NCBI GenBank assembly: GCA_017419405.1
Contig: JAFOLH010000006.1
Span: forward strand, 62,001-126,000
Length of the DNA stretch: 64,000 nt
Direction of reading: 5' to 3'
Origin: Renibacterium sp.
GTDB taxonomy: Bacteria; Actinomycetota; Actinomycetes; Actinomycetales; Micrococcaceae
Below the pieces are notes generated by a model. That model was not told the DNA's origin and searched no databases. It was given only the letters and a program-made list of their open reading frames with translations. Positions 34,288-43,083 of this stretch are shown here, piece after piece (positions within the stretch are counted from its first letter, which is position 1; each line of letters begins with the position of its first letter). The position numbers and the translations under genes were made by a program.

Positions 34288-36236
34288 CAGAGCGGAGCCC
34301 CGATCCGCACCCGGTGCTCGAAGGAGAACACCAATTCCTGACTGCCTAGAGCCATTTTCTGCACCGGATCACCGCGCTCTCCACTGATCGGATCGGCGGC
34401 GAAAAGCAAAACGTCGTCGACCAGCTCCACGCCCGGCAACGCTTGCAGCAAGGCATACACCTCGCCGGCGTGGACCGGTCGCCCGAAGGGCCAACCGTTG
34501 CCTTCCGGGCCGCCGCGCACCGGGTCGAGGAACCGGTAAAGCGCTTCGACGGCTTGGTCTTCGAGCCGCTCCCGGTCCGCGGCCGGTTTCGCGATGAGTT
34601 TCGCGACCACGGTCACGCCCTTGTACAGCGGCGGTTCGACGACCAGCCGGGCGCCGATCGGCCGGCGTTCTTCCAATTCCCCGGCGATGGTCTGCAACAC
34701 CGACTCGCTGGGCACCAGATCCTCGAAACGCAGCCGCCCATCCGCTTCGGCAGCTGCGGCCGGCACCACCAGCAGCCGGACGCCATGCTGGGCCTCCGTA
34801 GCAGCAGCCGGCACGCAACGCACCCGGGCGATCGACGGTGCGGCGGCGAGCGCCAGCTCTTCGTAGTCCTCCGCGGTGACCGCGCGGTCCCGGCTGCGCA
34901 GGGCCAAAGGACCCCGTTGCATCGCCTCCGCGATTGTCTCTGCCGCGATGCCGCCTTGGGCCGGGCGCCGGTTGTAAACCTCGGAGACGAACGGGACCGA
35001 TCCCCGGAGCACTGAAATCGCCCGGGTGGACAGGTTTCCGCTCGGGCCTCCGCCGACCCGGTACTCCGGAATCCGGATCGCCGCGCCCAGCGGAGGCAGC
35101 GCGCCGAATTGCCGCAGGCTTCCGTCGGCTTCGCGCACCGCGGGCGGAAAATGCACCAACCCGGCCGAGCGGTCCAGCATGATCACCGGGTCCGAGTCGC
35201 CGAATCCGGCGAACGAGTCGACTTCCTGCCAGCGCTGCCACCCCGACCCGGTGGCGACCTCCACGGACAGCGGCAGCCCGTCGTCGACCATCGGCCTCTG
35301 GGCCAGGGCGAAGACCTGCCCCGGGACCCCTTCCGAGATTCCCAAAGTCTCCTCCTGCACCGTTTCCGCGTGCGCCGCGGGAACCACACCGCCGATGCTG
35401 AACGCTTCGAGCGATCGGATCACCGGAGATGCGCTGTAGAACGAAAAGCCCTCCTCCGGCGCCGTGACCCGGCAGCGAATCCAGCCGGCCCGAACGCCCG
35501 AGAGTACTGAAGCGGTATGCCCAGCCGGCAGCACCAGGAGCACGTCCCCGGCTTTGTTGAGTCCCCCAGTGCCGTCGTCCTCGACGGCACAGGCTCGCCA
35601 ACTCTTGCCGGTCCAGGCTTCCCATACCAAGGGTGGACGCCGCGGGTCGACGCCGACACCCCGGACGCTGCAATCGAACCGCAAAGCGATCAAGGTGTTC
35701 GCCGCCGCATCGTCGAGCCCGATCAGCAAACTGTCGCCTTCGGCCGGCTGCGGGCTGAAGACCGGCTGTTCCGCGGCCGAACCGAGCTGTTCGAACCGGT
35801 CGACCGGTTCGCCGTCGACGGCTGCGGCCAAGAGATAGGCAAGTTTCCGGGGCGGGATGGACAGCTCCGCGGTGGTCTGGAAAACCACCGCCGCATCGTC
35901 GTCGGTACGCCGGGTCGCCGCTTCGGTGCCGAGTGGCACCACCACGGCTTCCGGCCGGGCAGCCGAAAGTTTGACCACCAGTTCCGTGGTCGCTGCCGCC
36001 GGAGCGTGCAACTGGACGCCGAGCAGATCCAGGAACTTCACGTACAGCCGGTCCGGTACCCGGTTCAGCCGATACGAGATCTCATCCATCATGAATGCGA
36101 AAGATTCGATCAAGGTCACCCCGGGATCCGAGACATTGTGATCGGTCCACTCCGGGCAGTGGTGTGCGATCCGGCGTTTGGCGTCGTCGACCAGGTCCTG
36201 GAATCGGCGGTCGTCCAAATGGGGTGCGGGGAGCAT
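34287..36236 (-). CDS. CIS baseplate assembly protein J (Afp11/Pvc11-like)
   Basis: A 649-residue protein of the phage gpJ/gp6 baseplate wedge family, which forms the inner ring that links spike, sheath and tube. The opening PHLDDRRFQDLVDDAKRRI and PEWTDHNVSDPGVTLIESFAFMMDEI is diagnostic of eCIS gpJ proteins, and the middle has RDRAVTAEDYEELALAAAPSIARVRC. The start ATG at 36236 overlaps the gp25-like stop. Confidence 0.94.
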   Translation of the reverse strand: MLPAPHLDDRRFQDLVDDAKRRIAHHCPEWTDHNVSDPGVTLIESFAFMMDEISYRLNRVPDRLYVKFLDLLGVQLHAPAAATTELVVKLSAARPEAVVVPLGTEAATRRTDDDAAVVFQTTAELSIPPRKLAYLLAAAVDGEPVDRFEQLGSAAEQPVFSPQPAEGDSLLIGLDDAAANTLIALRFDCSVRGVGVDPRRPPLVWEAWTGKSWRACAVEDDGTGGLNKAGDVLLVLPAGHTASVLSGVRAGWIRCRVTAPEEGFSFYSASPVIRSLEAFSIGGVVPAAHAETVQEETLGISEGVPGQVFALAQRPMVDDGLPLSVEVATGSGWQRWQEVDSFAGFGDSDPVIMLDRSAGLVHFPPAVREADGSLRQFGALPPLGAAIRIPEYRVGGGPSGNLSTRAISVLRGSVPFVSEVYNRRPAQGGIAAETIAEAMQRGPLALRSRDRAVTAEDYEELALAAAPSIARVRCVPAAATEAQHGVRLLVVPAAAAEADGRLRFEDLVPSESVLQTIAGELEERRPIGARLVVEPPLYKGVTVVAKLIAKPAADRERLEDQAVEALYRFLDPVRGGPEGNGWPFGRPVHAGEVYALLQALPGVELVDDVLLFAADPISGERGDPVQKMALGSQELVFSFEHRVRIGAPL

Positions 36237-36646
36237 CAGGAATCTTCCTCTCGGTGCCGGGGAATGACGTAGAACGGGAAAACCAGGTTGCGCGGGTCGT
36301 TGCTGCCCCGCAACGCGTAGGAGATGTCGATCAACAGCACTCCCTCATCCACCTGGTCGAACCGCACGGTGACGTCTTCGAGGTCGATGCGCGGCTCCCA
36401 GCGCTCCAGCGCGACCTGGACCGCATAGGCGATATCGCCTGCGGTCGAAGCGTCCGCCGGCGCGAAAACGTAATCGTGCACGGCGCAGCCGAAGTCCGGC
36501 CGCATCGGGCGTTCCCCCGGCGAGGTCGCCAGGATCAGGGCGATGCTTTCTTCCACCTCCCGGGTGCTGTCGACCAAGGCGACGCTGCCAGTGCGGTCGG
36601 TGCGCAACGGAAAGGGCCAACCGGCCCCGACGAAGTCTCGTGCCAT
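36236..36646 (-). CDS. CIS baseplate wedge protein, gp25-like (Afp9/Pvc9)
   Basis: A 136-residue T4 gp25/lysozyme-like baseplate protein, which nucleates sheath assembly. GWPFPLRTDRTGSVALVDSTREVEESI, LATSPGERPMRPDFGC and RWEPRIDLEDV are the family blocks. AGGAAAA precedes ATG 36646. It follows the VgrG-like gene after a 98-base gap in which I see no further gene. Confidence 0.94.
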   Translation of the reverse strand: MARDFVGAGWPFPLRTDRTGSVALVDSTREVEESIALILATSPGERPMRPDFGCAVHDYVFAPADASTAGDIAYAVQVALERWEPRIDLEDVTVRFDQVDEGVLLIDISYALRGSNDPRNLVFPFYVIPRHREEDS

Positions 36647-36744
36647 GGTTTTCCTGCTTCTCTTCTCCGCCGTCGGGGCGGGGGTTGATCGGGTATCGGG
36701 CTGGCCCGGCGCGAACCGCCCGGGTGTACTGCATCGGGCGGACA

Positions 36745-38493
36745 TCAGTTGATCTTGACCATCGCGCCCTTGACTTCCGTCATGGCATCGCCGAGCAGCT
36801 TCACCGTGGCGCCCTTGAGCAGCAGCTCGGAGGTGGCCTCGAGGCTGATTTTGGGTGCGCTCAGGCTCAACGGGCCGGCACTGCTGGTGATCTCCACCCC
36901 GGACCCCGCCTTGATGCCGACTTTGCCCGAGGTTTCGATCTCGACGCCGCCTTCGCCATTCTGGATCAGCGATATCCGGTGCTTGCCGCCCTTCGTGGCC
37001 ACGTTGATCCGTTGCTCGCTCGAGGATTCAAGGAACTCCACCTGCATTCCGGTCCGCGAGGTGAAGGAGCGCCGGCGAACCGAATCGCTGCCTTCACGTT
37101 GGCTCTGCCACGGTTCGGCCGGCAGATCCTCGCCGTTGTAGAGTCCCCCGAGCACATACGGCTGGTTCAATCCGCCGTCGCCGAAGCCGACCAGCACCTC
37201 ATCGCCGACCTCGGGCAGCACCACGGCTCCGCGTGCCTTGCCGGCACCGGCTTGCACGGTGCGGGCCCACCAAGACTCCACCTTCTCGCCGTACGCCGGA
37301 AACATCACCCGGACCCGGCCCAAATGCTCCGGGTCGTCGATCGCAGTGACCAATCCGTTCACCACCGCCGCCCGGCCGGAATCCGGTGAAGCGCGGTTTC
37401 CCGCGGCAAGTCCGAGCAAGCTGCGCTCGGAACCGGCGCTGGCACTGAAGTTGACCTGGTAGCCGCTTCCCTGGCCGAACTCGTGCCGGGCAGCGGTGAG
37501 CGTGAACCGGGCTTTGAAAGCCGCGCCGACCCGCAACAGCACCGGTCTTCCGGCATGCAGTCGGGTGTTCCCCCGGGCGGTTCCTTCGATCTCCGCGAAT
37601 CCACCGCCGAGCCGATCCGCGAGCGCATCGGCGTGGCGCTGGGCCAAAGCACTCTGATCGTAATGCGGCATCGCCACCGTGTGCCGGCCCTGGTTCACTG
37701 CGGCGACCGTTCCGGCGAAAGGCGTGCCGGACACTTCCCCGGTACGGGCCGCCGGCTTCGCCACGACGCTGATCGGTTTTTTCGCTTTGACGTCCCAGCC
37801 ACGCACTTCGACGTCTGCTACCTGTTCCGCAGCCGTGAGGCTGCCATGCAACCGGATCAGATTCTGGCCGCTGTCCAGGATCAAAGGATCGCTGCCCGGT
37901 TCGCCCTGGGCCGGAGCCGAATCGGCCGGCTCGGCTTTGGCGAAATGCAGCTTGCCGCTGCGCACGGACAGCGTGCAGCCGCTTTGTCCCGCCAACAATT
38001 GCAGGAAATCCCAATCGCTGCAGGCCGGCTGCACCAGATGCTCGAAGATCGGTCCGCCCTGATCGACCGTCCCGGTGGCAAGTCCGGCGCGCTTGGCGAT
38101 TTTGGCCACGATGTCCCCGGCCTTCATGTCCGTATAGACTTCGGCCCGGCTGCCACGCTGCAAACGGTGCACCCCATCCAGGCCACGCAGCAGCAGGTGG
38201 GCGCCGTCGGCCCCGACTTCGAAGTCCAGAGCGGTCACCTCCCCGATGAAAAGCGGAGCTTGATCCGAAGGCCCGCTCTGTTCCATGCCGATTTCGATCG
38301 GGTCGCCAATCGCGAACCGGCTGCTGCTGAGCAAGCCGAGTTCCGGGTCCCGAAACCGCAACAGCAGGAGGTCGGCACTGAACAGGCTCTGATCGACGTA
38401 CCCGGAGACCAGGGCGCCTGCCAACGACGCCTCCAATGGAGCCCCCTTGAGCTTCACCCGAGGGGTGAAGCTCACTTCCTCACCGTGCGGCAT
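36745..38493 (-). CDS. CIS spike protein, VgrG-like (Afp8/Pvc8)
   Basis: A 582-residue central spike hub. The N-terminal part (about 10-340) resembles gp27 and phage late-control D; an OB-fold follows (GRVRVMFPAYGEKVESWWARTV ... VLPEVGDEVLVGFGDGGLNQPYVLGGLYNG), and the C-terminus has a beta-helix-like repeat region with EISTSSAGPLSLSAPKISL-type strands. The PAAR-like tip that should sit on it is encoded separately at 54034. The start ATG 38493 overlaps the LysM gene by 14 bases. Confidence 0.93.
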   Translation of the reverse strand: MPHGEEVSFTPRVKLKGAPLEASLAGALVSGYVDQSLFSADLLLLRFRDPELGLLSSSRFAIGDPIEIGMEQSGPSDQAPLFIGEVTALDFEVGADGAHLLLRGLDGVHRLQRGSRAEVYTDMKAGDIVAKIAKRAGLATGTVDQGGPIFEHLVQPACSDWDFLQLLAGQSGCTLSVRSGKLHFAKAEPADSAPAQGEPGSDPLILDSGQNLIRLHGSLTAAEQVADVEVRGWDVKAKKPISVVAKPAARTGEVSGTPFAGTVAAVNQGRHTVAMPHYDQSALAQRHADALADRLGGGFAEIEGTARGNTRLHAGRPVLLRVGAAFKARFTLTAARHEFGQGSGYQVNFSASAGSERSLLGLAAGNRASPDSGRAAVVNGLVTAIDDPEHLGRVRVMFPAYGEKVESWWARTVQAGAGKARGAVVLPEVGDEVLVGFGDGGLNQPYVLGGLYNGEDLPAEPWQSQREGSDSVRRRSFTSRTGMQVEFLESSSEQRINVATKGGKHRISLIQNGEGGVEIETSGKVGIKAGSGVEITSSAGPLSLSAPKISLEATSELLLKGATVKLLGDAMTEVKGAMVKIN

Positions 38494-39310
38494 GGACCGC
38501 CCGCTTCCGGCTTTCCGCCGAAGCTTCGGAGTCCCAGGCGTGGCCCGCAGGCGAGCGCGCACCCAGCTCCTCCACCGCCGGCAGCATGATTTGGCTTCCC
38601 GGCTTGAGTTTCATCGGGTTGTCGATCCCGTTGGCCTCCGCCAGGGCCCGCCATTTTCCGGCGTTGGCATACTCCTGATAGGCGATGCCGGCCAGCGTGT
38701 CCCCGACGACCACCCGATGGATCTTCCGCGGCAACAACCCGCCCGAGGTGGGGTTCTGTTTCGGTGGATCGCCGGCGAGCTCTTCCAGCGACAAGGTGCA
38801 GACCGCCCGGACCGGGAGGCCTCCGGAGGTGAACAAGGTGTATTTCGCCGAGACGCTGGCCACGTAGCCCATGAATCCGGTCAGGCTGCCCCAACGGAAC
38901 TGGACCCAGGGCGGCGATCCCTTCTTTTGGCTCTGCGATTCGCTGGTCGGCACGCAGCACTCCAGGAGCTTGTTGACTACCGCGACCACGTCCCCGGACT
39001 GGGCCTGCGAGGAATCCAGGAACATCTCCAAGGCGAGCTTGGACGGTTGCGGGCCTTGATACTGCGGCGGCGCGCTTTTAGCGCTCCCTTTGCCTGCTTT
39101 CCGGCTCCAGGACGCAGCCTTGGCGATGACCAGTTCCTTGGGGTTGAACTGGAAGTCGATCCGGGCCAATTTCGGTCCCGGGTTGTGCATCGAAGCGTCT
39201 TTGGACGGTTCGAACAGCTGCAAATAGGCCCGCTCCAGCTTCGGCCGGGATCCGGCTTTCCCGGCACCTCCGATGCCGGCGGCGGTCATCGTGCCCGCGG
39301 TCTGTGTCAT
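38480..39310 (-). CDS. CIS tube-spike adaptor with LysM domain (Afp7/Pvc7)
   Basis: A 276-residue protein. The N-terminal part (about 25-180, FQFNPKELVIAKAASW, PPQYQGPQPSKLALEMFLD) is the eCIS tube-initiator family, and a LysM domain follows (about 196-245, HRVVVGDTLAGIAYQEYANAGKWRALAEANGID), similar to T4 gp53-type adaptors that join tube and spike. The LysM motif in this family is structural and does not necessarily bind cell wall. The tail is basic and Ser-rich. Confidence 0.92.
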   Translation of the reverse strand: MTQTAGTMTAAGIGGAGKAGSRPKLERAYLQLFEPSKDASMHNPGPKLARIDFQFNPKELVIAKAASWSRKAGKGSAKSAPPQYQGPQPSKLALEMFLDSSQAQSGDVVAVVNKLLECCVPTSESQSQKKGSPPWVQFRWGSLTGFMGYVASVSAKYTLFTSGGLPVRAVCTLSLEELAGDPPKQNPTSGGLLPRKIHRVVVGDTLAGIAYQEYANAGKWRALAEANGIDNPMKLKPGSQIMLPAVEELGARSPAGHAWDSEASAESRKRAVHAAR

Positions 39311-39343
39311 GGTGATTCTCCTCGGTTCGGCAAACAGTCGGGC

Positions 39344-39775
39344 TCAGGCGCTCGGCAGGAATCCATGGTGGGCGATTTCGACGGTTTCCATCACGACCTT
39401 CGGCTGGTCCGGATTCAGCACCGGTCCGGTCCAGCGGACCGGGACCACGTCGTAAAGCGACCATTCGGCGATCACCGTGCCTTGCGCGTTCATCGCCTGG
39501 ATCGTGCCGGTGCAGCGCTGGTATCCGGACGTCATCGAGGCGAACCACGTCGCCACCTTCTCGGTTTCTCTGCCCAAAGGGCGACTCAGCTTGATATTGG
39601 GGTATTTCAACCGGCTGGGAAGCTGCCAGACGAAATCATTGTTGCCGCCCTCCTCGCGTTGCTCGATGACGACCTCGGCACCCAGCCCCTCGCAGGTGCT
39701 GAAGGTGCCCAAATTCGCCGAGTCGAGCGCCAATTTGTAGCGCACGCTCAGCGCGGTATCCGTGTCCTGCAACAA
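39344..39775 (-). CDS. CIS inner tube protein, second paralogue (Afp5/Pvc5-like)
   Basis: A 143-residue T4 gp19-like tube protein: YKLALDSANLGTFSTCEGLGAEVVIEQREEGGNNDFVWQLP and YPNIKLSRPLGRETEKVATWF are the family pattern. It would form the bottom ring between spike and main tube. The start is TTG 39775, preceded by AGGAGGAG. Confidence 0.9.
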   Translation of the reverse strand: MLQDTDTALSVRYKLALDSANLGTFSTCEGLGAEVVIEQREEGGNNDFVWQLPSRLKYPNIKLSRPLGRETEKVATWFASMTSGYQRCTGTIQAMNAQGTVIAEWSLYDVVPVRWTGPVLNPDQPKVVMETVEIAHHGFLPSA

Positions 39776-39856
39776 TTCTTCTGCTCCTCCTGCTCGCCGG
39801 GATGGTTTCCGGGCGGCTCATCTGTCGGTTGTTTCGGTGCGCTGGCCGGCGGTTCG

Positions 39857-42010
39857 TCAGATCCGGTCGATCCGCCGGCCATGGCGCTCCCGGTCGAGCA
39901 GCAGTTCCGCTTTCATCCGACGCATCAAAGGGCTGAAAAGCCGGCCCGCCAGCGCCTCGATGTCTTCCGGCGGCGCCGTGCTTCCAACCGCATCCGGGGC
40001 CTTCCCGGGCCCGGCGCCGGGCACCGCACCGGCCTGTCCCCCGGTCGATTCCACGGAACGCTGGATCACCGGTGACTCCACGGCCACCAAATCGCCCTCC
40101 GCCGAAGTCGGCTGCCCGGCCGGCGGGTGCGCCACCGGCAAGTGTTCTGCGGGCAGGGCCGCATGACCACCGGCCCGAGCCGAGGTACTGCTCCGTTGCA
40201 CGACCCGCAGCGACCCGGTAGCCGTCGCAGGATCGCGATCGGCCGCCCGGCCGCCCGGCCGGAGACTCCCGGGTCCCGACCCTTCCGGAACCCCGACTGC
40301 CGAACTGGCGGTCTCCGCTGCCTCCGGCCAGGCCGGTGATCCGACGGCACGGCCCGAGGCGATCGAGCGCTGCAGGATTCGCTCCGGTGCGGGCAAGCCC
40401 ATGAACGACGCTGCTGGCGTCGCGTTCCCGGACGGGCCGCGCCCCGGCCCGGCGCGGCTTGGCCCACTATGTCCTAGCCCACCAAGTCCTTGCCCATTAC
40501 TTCCTTGACCGTCGGCCCGTTCCCGGGTCGCGCCCTGCCCGGTCTGGCCCGGCGCGTCCGGCTCCGACCCGGCTCCGCCCCGTTCGGCCGCCCCCGCGGT
40601 ATGGCGTTGCAGCTGCGGTGTCCGGTTCGACGGCGGCTTGGTGCCGCCCGGACCGCCGCGGTCGAGCAGCGGCGCCGGCAGATCCGGCGACAGTGCCGGA
40701 TCCGGCGGAAGGACGAAGACCCGGGCAGCAGGCTCGGCCCGTTCCGCTTCCGGCGGTTCCGGCAAATCCTGCGGTTCCGGTGCCGCATCGTTGGCCGCCG
40801 GGCCGAACCCGGCGTCGTCCCCGGATTCCCGGCTGCGCTGCACCGGTTCCGGCCGCGACGCTTGCCCGGCGCCAACTGCCGGAGCCAACGGCATGCTGGC
40901 CGGAGGCTGCAGCTCCGCCCCGGCCTGGACTTGGGCCGAGGCCGGAGAACCGCTATCGCGCACCAGGCTTGCACCCGCTGCCATTCGTTGTGCCAGGGCC
41001 TCCGGCGCACCGGGCGCGATTGCCGCGCCCGGTGCCGTGAGCGGAATGGCGGTCCCCGGGCCCGCTGCTGCGGCACTGAGTTGATCTGGGGCGCTGAGTT
41101 GATCTGCGACGAAAGGCTGGTCTGCAGCCGCAGGCTGTCCTGGCTCGGCAGCGCGTTGCAGCGGAATCGGCGCCGCCGAAGGCGCGCGCAACGCGGCACC
41201 CAAGCCCAGCTTCCGGCCGGCCAAAGGCCGGGCCGCGGCGGCCGGCAACGCCTCCGGCGCGGACCCGGCGCGTTGCACCGGGGTTGCCGCTGCCGGGTCA
41301 TCTGCGGCCGGGCCAGCCCCGCTGGCTCGAGCGGCTGGACCGGCGGGCACGAATCCGGCCTGCGGAATCGGAATGAAGGTCGCCCCCCGGGTCTTGGCCG
41401 AAGCCGCCTGCTGAGCTGGGTCCGCTGACGACTCCTCGGGCCGCGCTGCAGCTTGTCCGGACCGGGCGGTCCGCTGCAGCGGCAGGCCGGTCTCCGGCTG
41501 GCCGAGAACACGCACCGCGGGTCCGGCACCTGCTGCCGATGGCCCCGGGGCCGCGTGGTCCAGCGGCAGGCTCGGCAGTTCCCGGGCTGCTGCCCGGAGC
41601 GCCGCCGTGGTGAGCGACCCGGAATCCGGAATCGGGCGTTCCGCTGACCACGCACTGTGCCGCACCGGGTCGGCCGGTTGGGCCGGCGCTGTCTTTTGCC
41701 GACGCAGCGGCTGTTCGGCCGCCCCGCTCCACATCGACGGTGCGGCGAGCCCCGCGCCGTCGGCGTCGAACAATCCGCCCGGCGCGGACTCGTCCAGGGA
41801 ACGCTGCATCGTGCCCAGGAACCCGGGAGAGTTGACCGTGCCCAACCCGGCCGAGAACTCCGGAGCGGCCGTGATGCTCTGCTGCGGGGAAACGGTGCGC
41901 TGCAGGGGCGGCAAAAAGGCCCAGCCCGATGCCGGGGCCGAGGGGCCGGTGACCCGCTCCGGCACTGCCGGGGCGGGCTTTTCGAGAAGTTTCTGCCAGG
42001 GCCATCGCAT
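39857..42010 (-). CDS. Disordered QR-motif protein of the CIS locus
   Basis: A 717-residue protein of low complexity (Ala, Pro, Gly, Ser). It starts MRWPWQKLLE and contains eleven short hydrophobic-Gln-Arg motifs (LQRT 36, MQRS 68, LQRT 178, VQRA 245, LQRA 284, AQRM 340, VQRS 390, LQRH 467, LQRS 546, VQRS 604, IQRS 649), spaced 30-110 residues apart. The final 40 residues (PEDIEALAGRLFSPLMRRMK onward) are helical and look like the only folded part. The same motif is found in the DUF4157 protein of the cluster. Position between the DUF6760-like and tube genes suggests a role in particle assembly or cargo handling; function unknown. Confidence 0.82.
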   Translation of the reverse strand: MRWPWQKLLEKPAPAVPERVTGPSAPASGWAFLPPLQRTVSPQQSITAAPEFSAGLGTVNSPGFLGTMQRSLDESAPGGLFDADGAGLAAPSMWSGAAEQPLRRQKTAPAQPADPVRHSAWSAERPIPDSGSLTTAALRAAARELPSLPLDHAAPGPSAAGAGPAVRVLGQPETGLPLQRTARSGQAAARPEESSADPAQQAASAKTRGATFIPIPQAGFVPAGPAARASGAGPAADDPAAATPVQRAGSAPEALPAAAARPLAGRKLGLGAALRAPSAAPIPLQRAAEPGQPAAADQPFVADQLSAPDQLSAAAAGPGTAIPLTAPGAAIAPGAPEALAQRMAAGASLVRDSGSPASAQVQAGAELQPPASMPLAPAVGAGQASRPEPVQRSRESGDDAGFGPAANDAAPEPQDLPEPPEAERAEPAARVFVLPPDPALSPDLPAPLLDRGGPGGTKPPSNRTPQLQRHTAGAAERGGAGSEPDAPGQTGQGATRERADGQGSNGQGLGGLGHSGPSRAGPGRGPSGNATPAASFMGLPAPERILQRSIASGRAVGSPAWPEAAETASSAVGVPEGSGPGSLRPGGRAADRDPATATGSLRVVQRSSTSARAGGHAALPAEHLPVAHPPAGQPTSAEGDLVAVESPVIQRSVESTGGQAGAVPGAGPGKAPDAVGSTAPPEDIEALAGRLFSPLMRRMKAELLLDRERHGRRIDRI

Positions 42011-42013
42011 GCT

Positions 42014-42172
42014 TCAGCGCTCCTGGGTCAGGCGGGTGTTGATGTCCGCGATCTCATTGATGTAGCGGAGCCGTTCCCGGTGTTCCAAGTCCAGGATCCG
42101 GTCCCGATCCCAGTGGAAGTGATAGGCGACGTACGCGACCTCTTGATAGATCCGGTCCGGCGCGTACGTCAC
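42014..42172 (-). CDS. Small CIS protein, DUF6760-like
   Basis: A 52-residue protein starting MTYAPDRIYQEVAYVAYHFHW and continuing with charged helix ILDLEHRERLRYINEIADIN. Small proteins of this look sit between the tail-assembly protein and the next gene in eCIS clusters and are called DUF6760. The GTG start overlaps the previous stop (GTGA), and the QR-motif gene begins three bases after its own stop. Assigned by position and pattern. Confidence 0.85.
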   Translation of the reverse strand: MTYAPDRIYQEVAYVAYHFHWDRDRILDLEHRERLRYINEIADINTRLTQER

Positions 42173-42615
42173 GATTCCCCCAGGCGCCCACCTGCGAGGT
42201 CTGCGGTGAAGCGCTGCTCACAACTCGGGCAGGTCACCGCGATCCGGGTGTGGCCTTCGGCATTGATCCGACGGTAGAAGTCCTGCAGGAAGGCCACGTC
42301 GGACGCGAACATCTGTTCCACGGTGTTCGAGCTGATCGCGGGCAGGCTGCCCAGCCGGGTGATCACCCGGCTGAGCAGCACCACGGTCGTGTAGGCCGAA
42401 TTTTCCTGCACCCGGGCATCGAACAGCGGTAGCAATTCATCTCTGGCGGTGGCCAGCCGCATGCTTCCGCGGCGGTGCAGCACCCCATCGCCGTCGAGGA
42501 AGCCGCGCGGCAGCTCGAAGTCGAATTCGGTGCGCATCGCCGGCTCCGTCCCCGGAGTCTGCCCGCTGCCGGGAACCTCCGCCTCGACGACGTCGACGGC
42601 TTGGCCACGGCGCAT
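42169..42615 (-). CDS. CIS tail-assembly protein (chaperone-like)
   Basis: A 148-residue protein with the pattern seen in eCIS proteins just downstream of the tube gene: FDFELPRGFLDGDGVLHRRGSMRLATARDELLPL, then NSAYTTVVLLSRVITRLGSLPAI and a final CPSC zinc-half motif. It is likely a tube-assembly factor or chaperone. The ATG overlaps the tube stop (TGATG). Confidence 0.82.
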   Translation of the reverse strand: MRRGQAVDVVEAEVPGSGQTPGTEPAMRTEFDFELPRGFLDGDGVLHRRGSMRLATARDELLPLFDARVQENSAYTTVVLLSRVITRLGSLPAISSNTVEQMFASDVAFLQDFYRRINAEGHTRIAVTCPSCEQRFTADLAGGRLGES

Positions 42616-43058
42616 CAGCCCACCGTTGATTCGTCGTAGCAGATGGTGAACTTCTCGGTCGCCTGCTCCGCGGCACCAGCTTTGAGCGAGTTCAGTTCGA
42701 CGCTGCGCACCCAACAGTTGACGAAGTTGTAGGTCTTCAAGGTCTCGCCTTTGTAATCGAGCAATTCCACCGAAGCGGTTTTGCGCGCGCCCGAAACGTC
42801 GCCTTCCATCACGGTCTTGAGCCAGTCGGTCACGGTCTTCGAGTCGGTGAGCCCGCGGGTCACCGTGAATTCGCCTGGTTTGCGCCGGCCGATCAACTGC
42901 CGGACGACGTATTTGCCGTCGTCGGTCTGCTGCTTGAGTTCGATTTTGTCGACCTCGCTCTTGAGCCCGGTCACTTCGATGACTTTCGGAATCTGGATTC
43001 CGTCGATCTTGACCTTGAAGGCGTTCGCCGGCGAGGAGTCAAAGGGGTCTAGTGGCAT
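42615..43058 (-). CDS. CIS inner tube protein (Afp1/Pvc1-like)
   Basis: A 147-residue gp19-like protein that stacks into the inner tube. DPFDSSPANAFKVKIDGIQIPKVIEVTGLKSEVDKIELKQQT and KPGEFTVTRGLTDSKTVTDWLK are the classical tube segments. The gene lies 25 bases after the sheath gene, the usual order of sheath then tube. Confidence 0.95.
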   Translation of the reverse strand: MPLDPFDSSPANAFKVKIDGIQIPKVIEVTGLKSEVDKIELKQQTDDGKYVVRQLIGRRKPGEFTVTRGLTDSKTVTDWLKTVMEGDVSGARKTASVELLDYKGETLKTYNFVNCWVRSVELNSLKAGAAEQATEKFTICYDESTVG

Positions 43059-43083
43059 GTGCTGCTCCTATTGAAGTCTGCGA

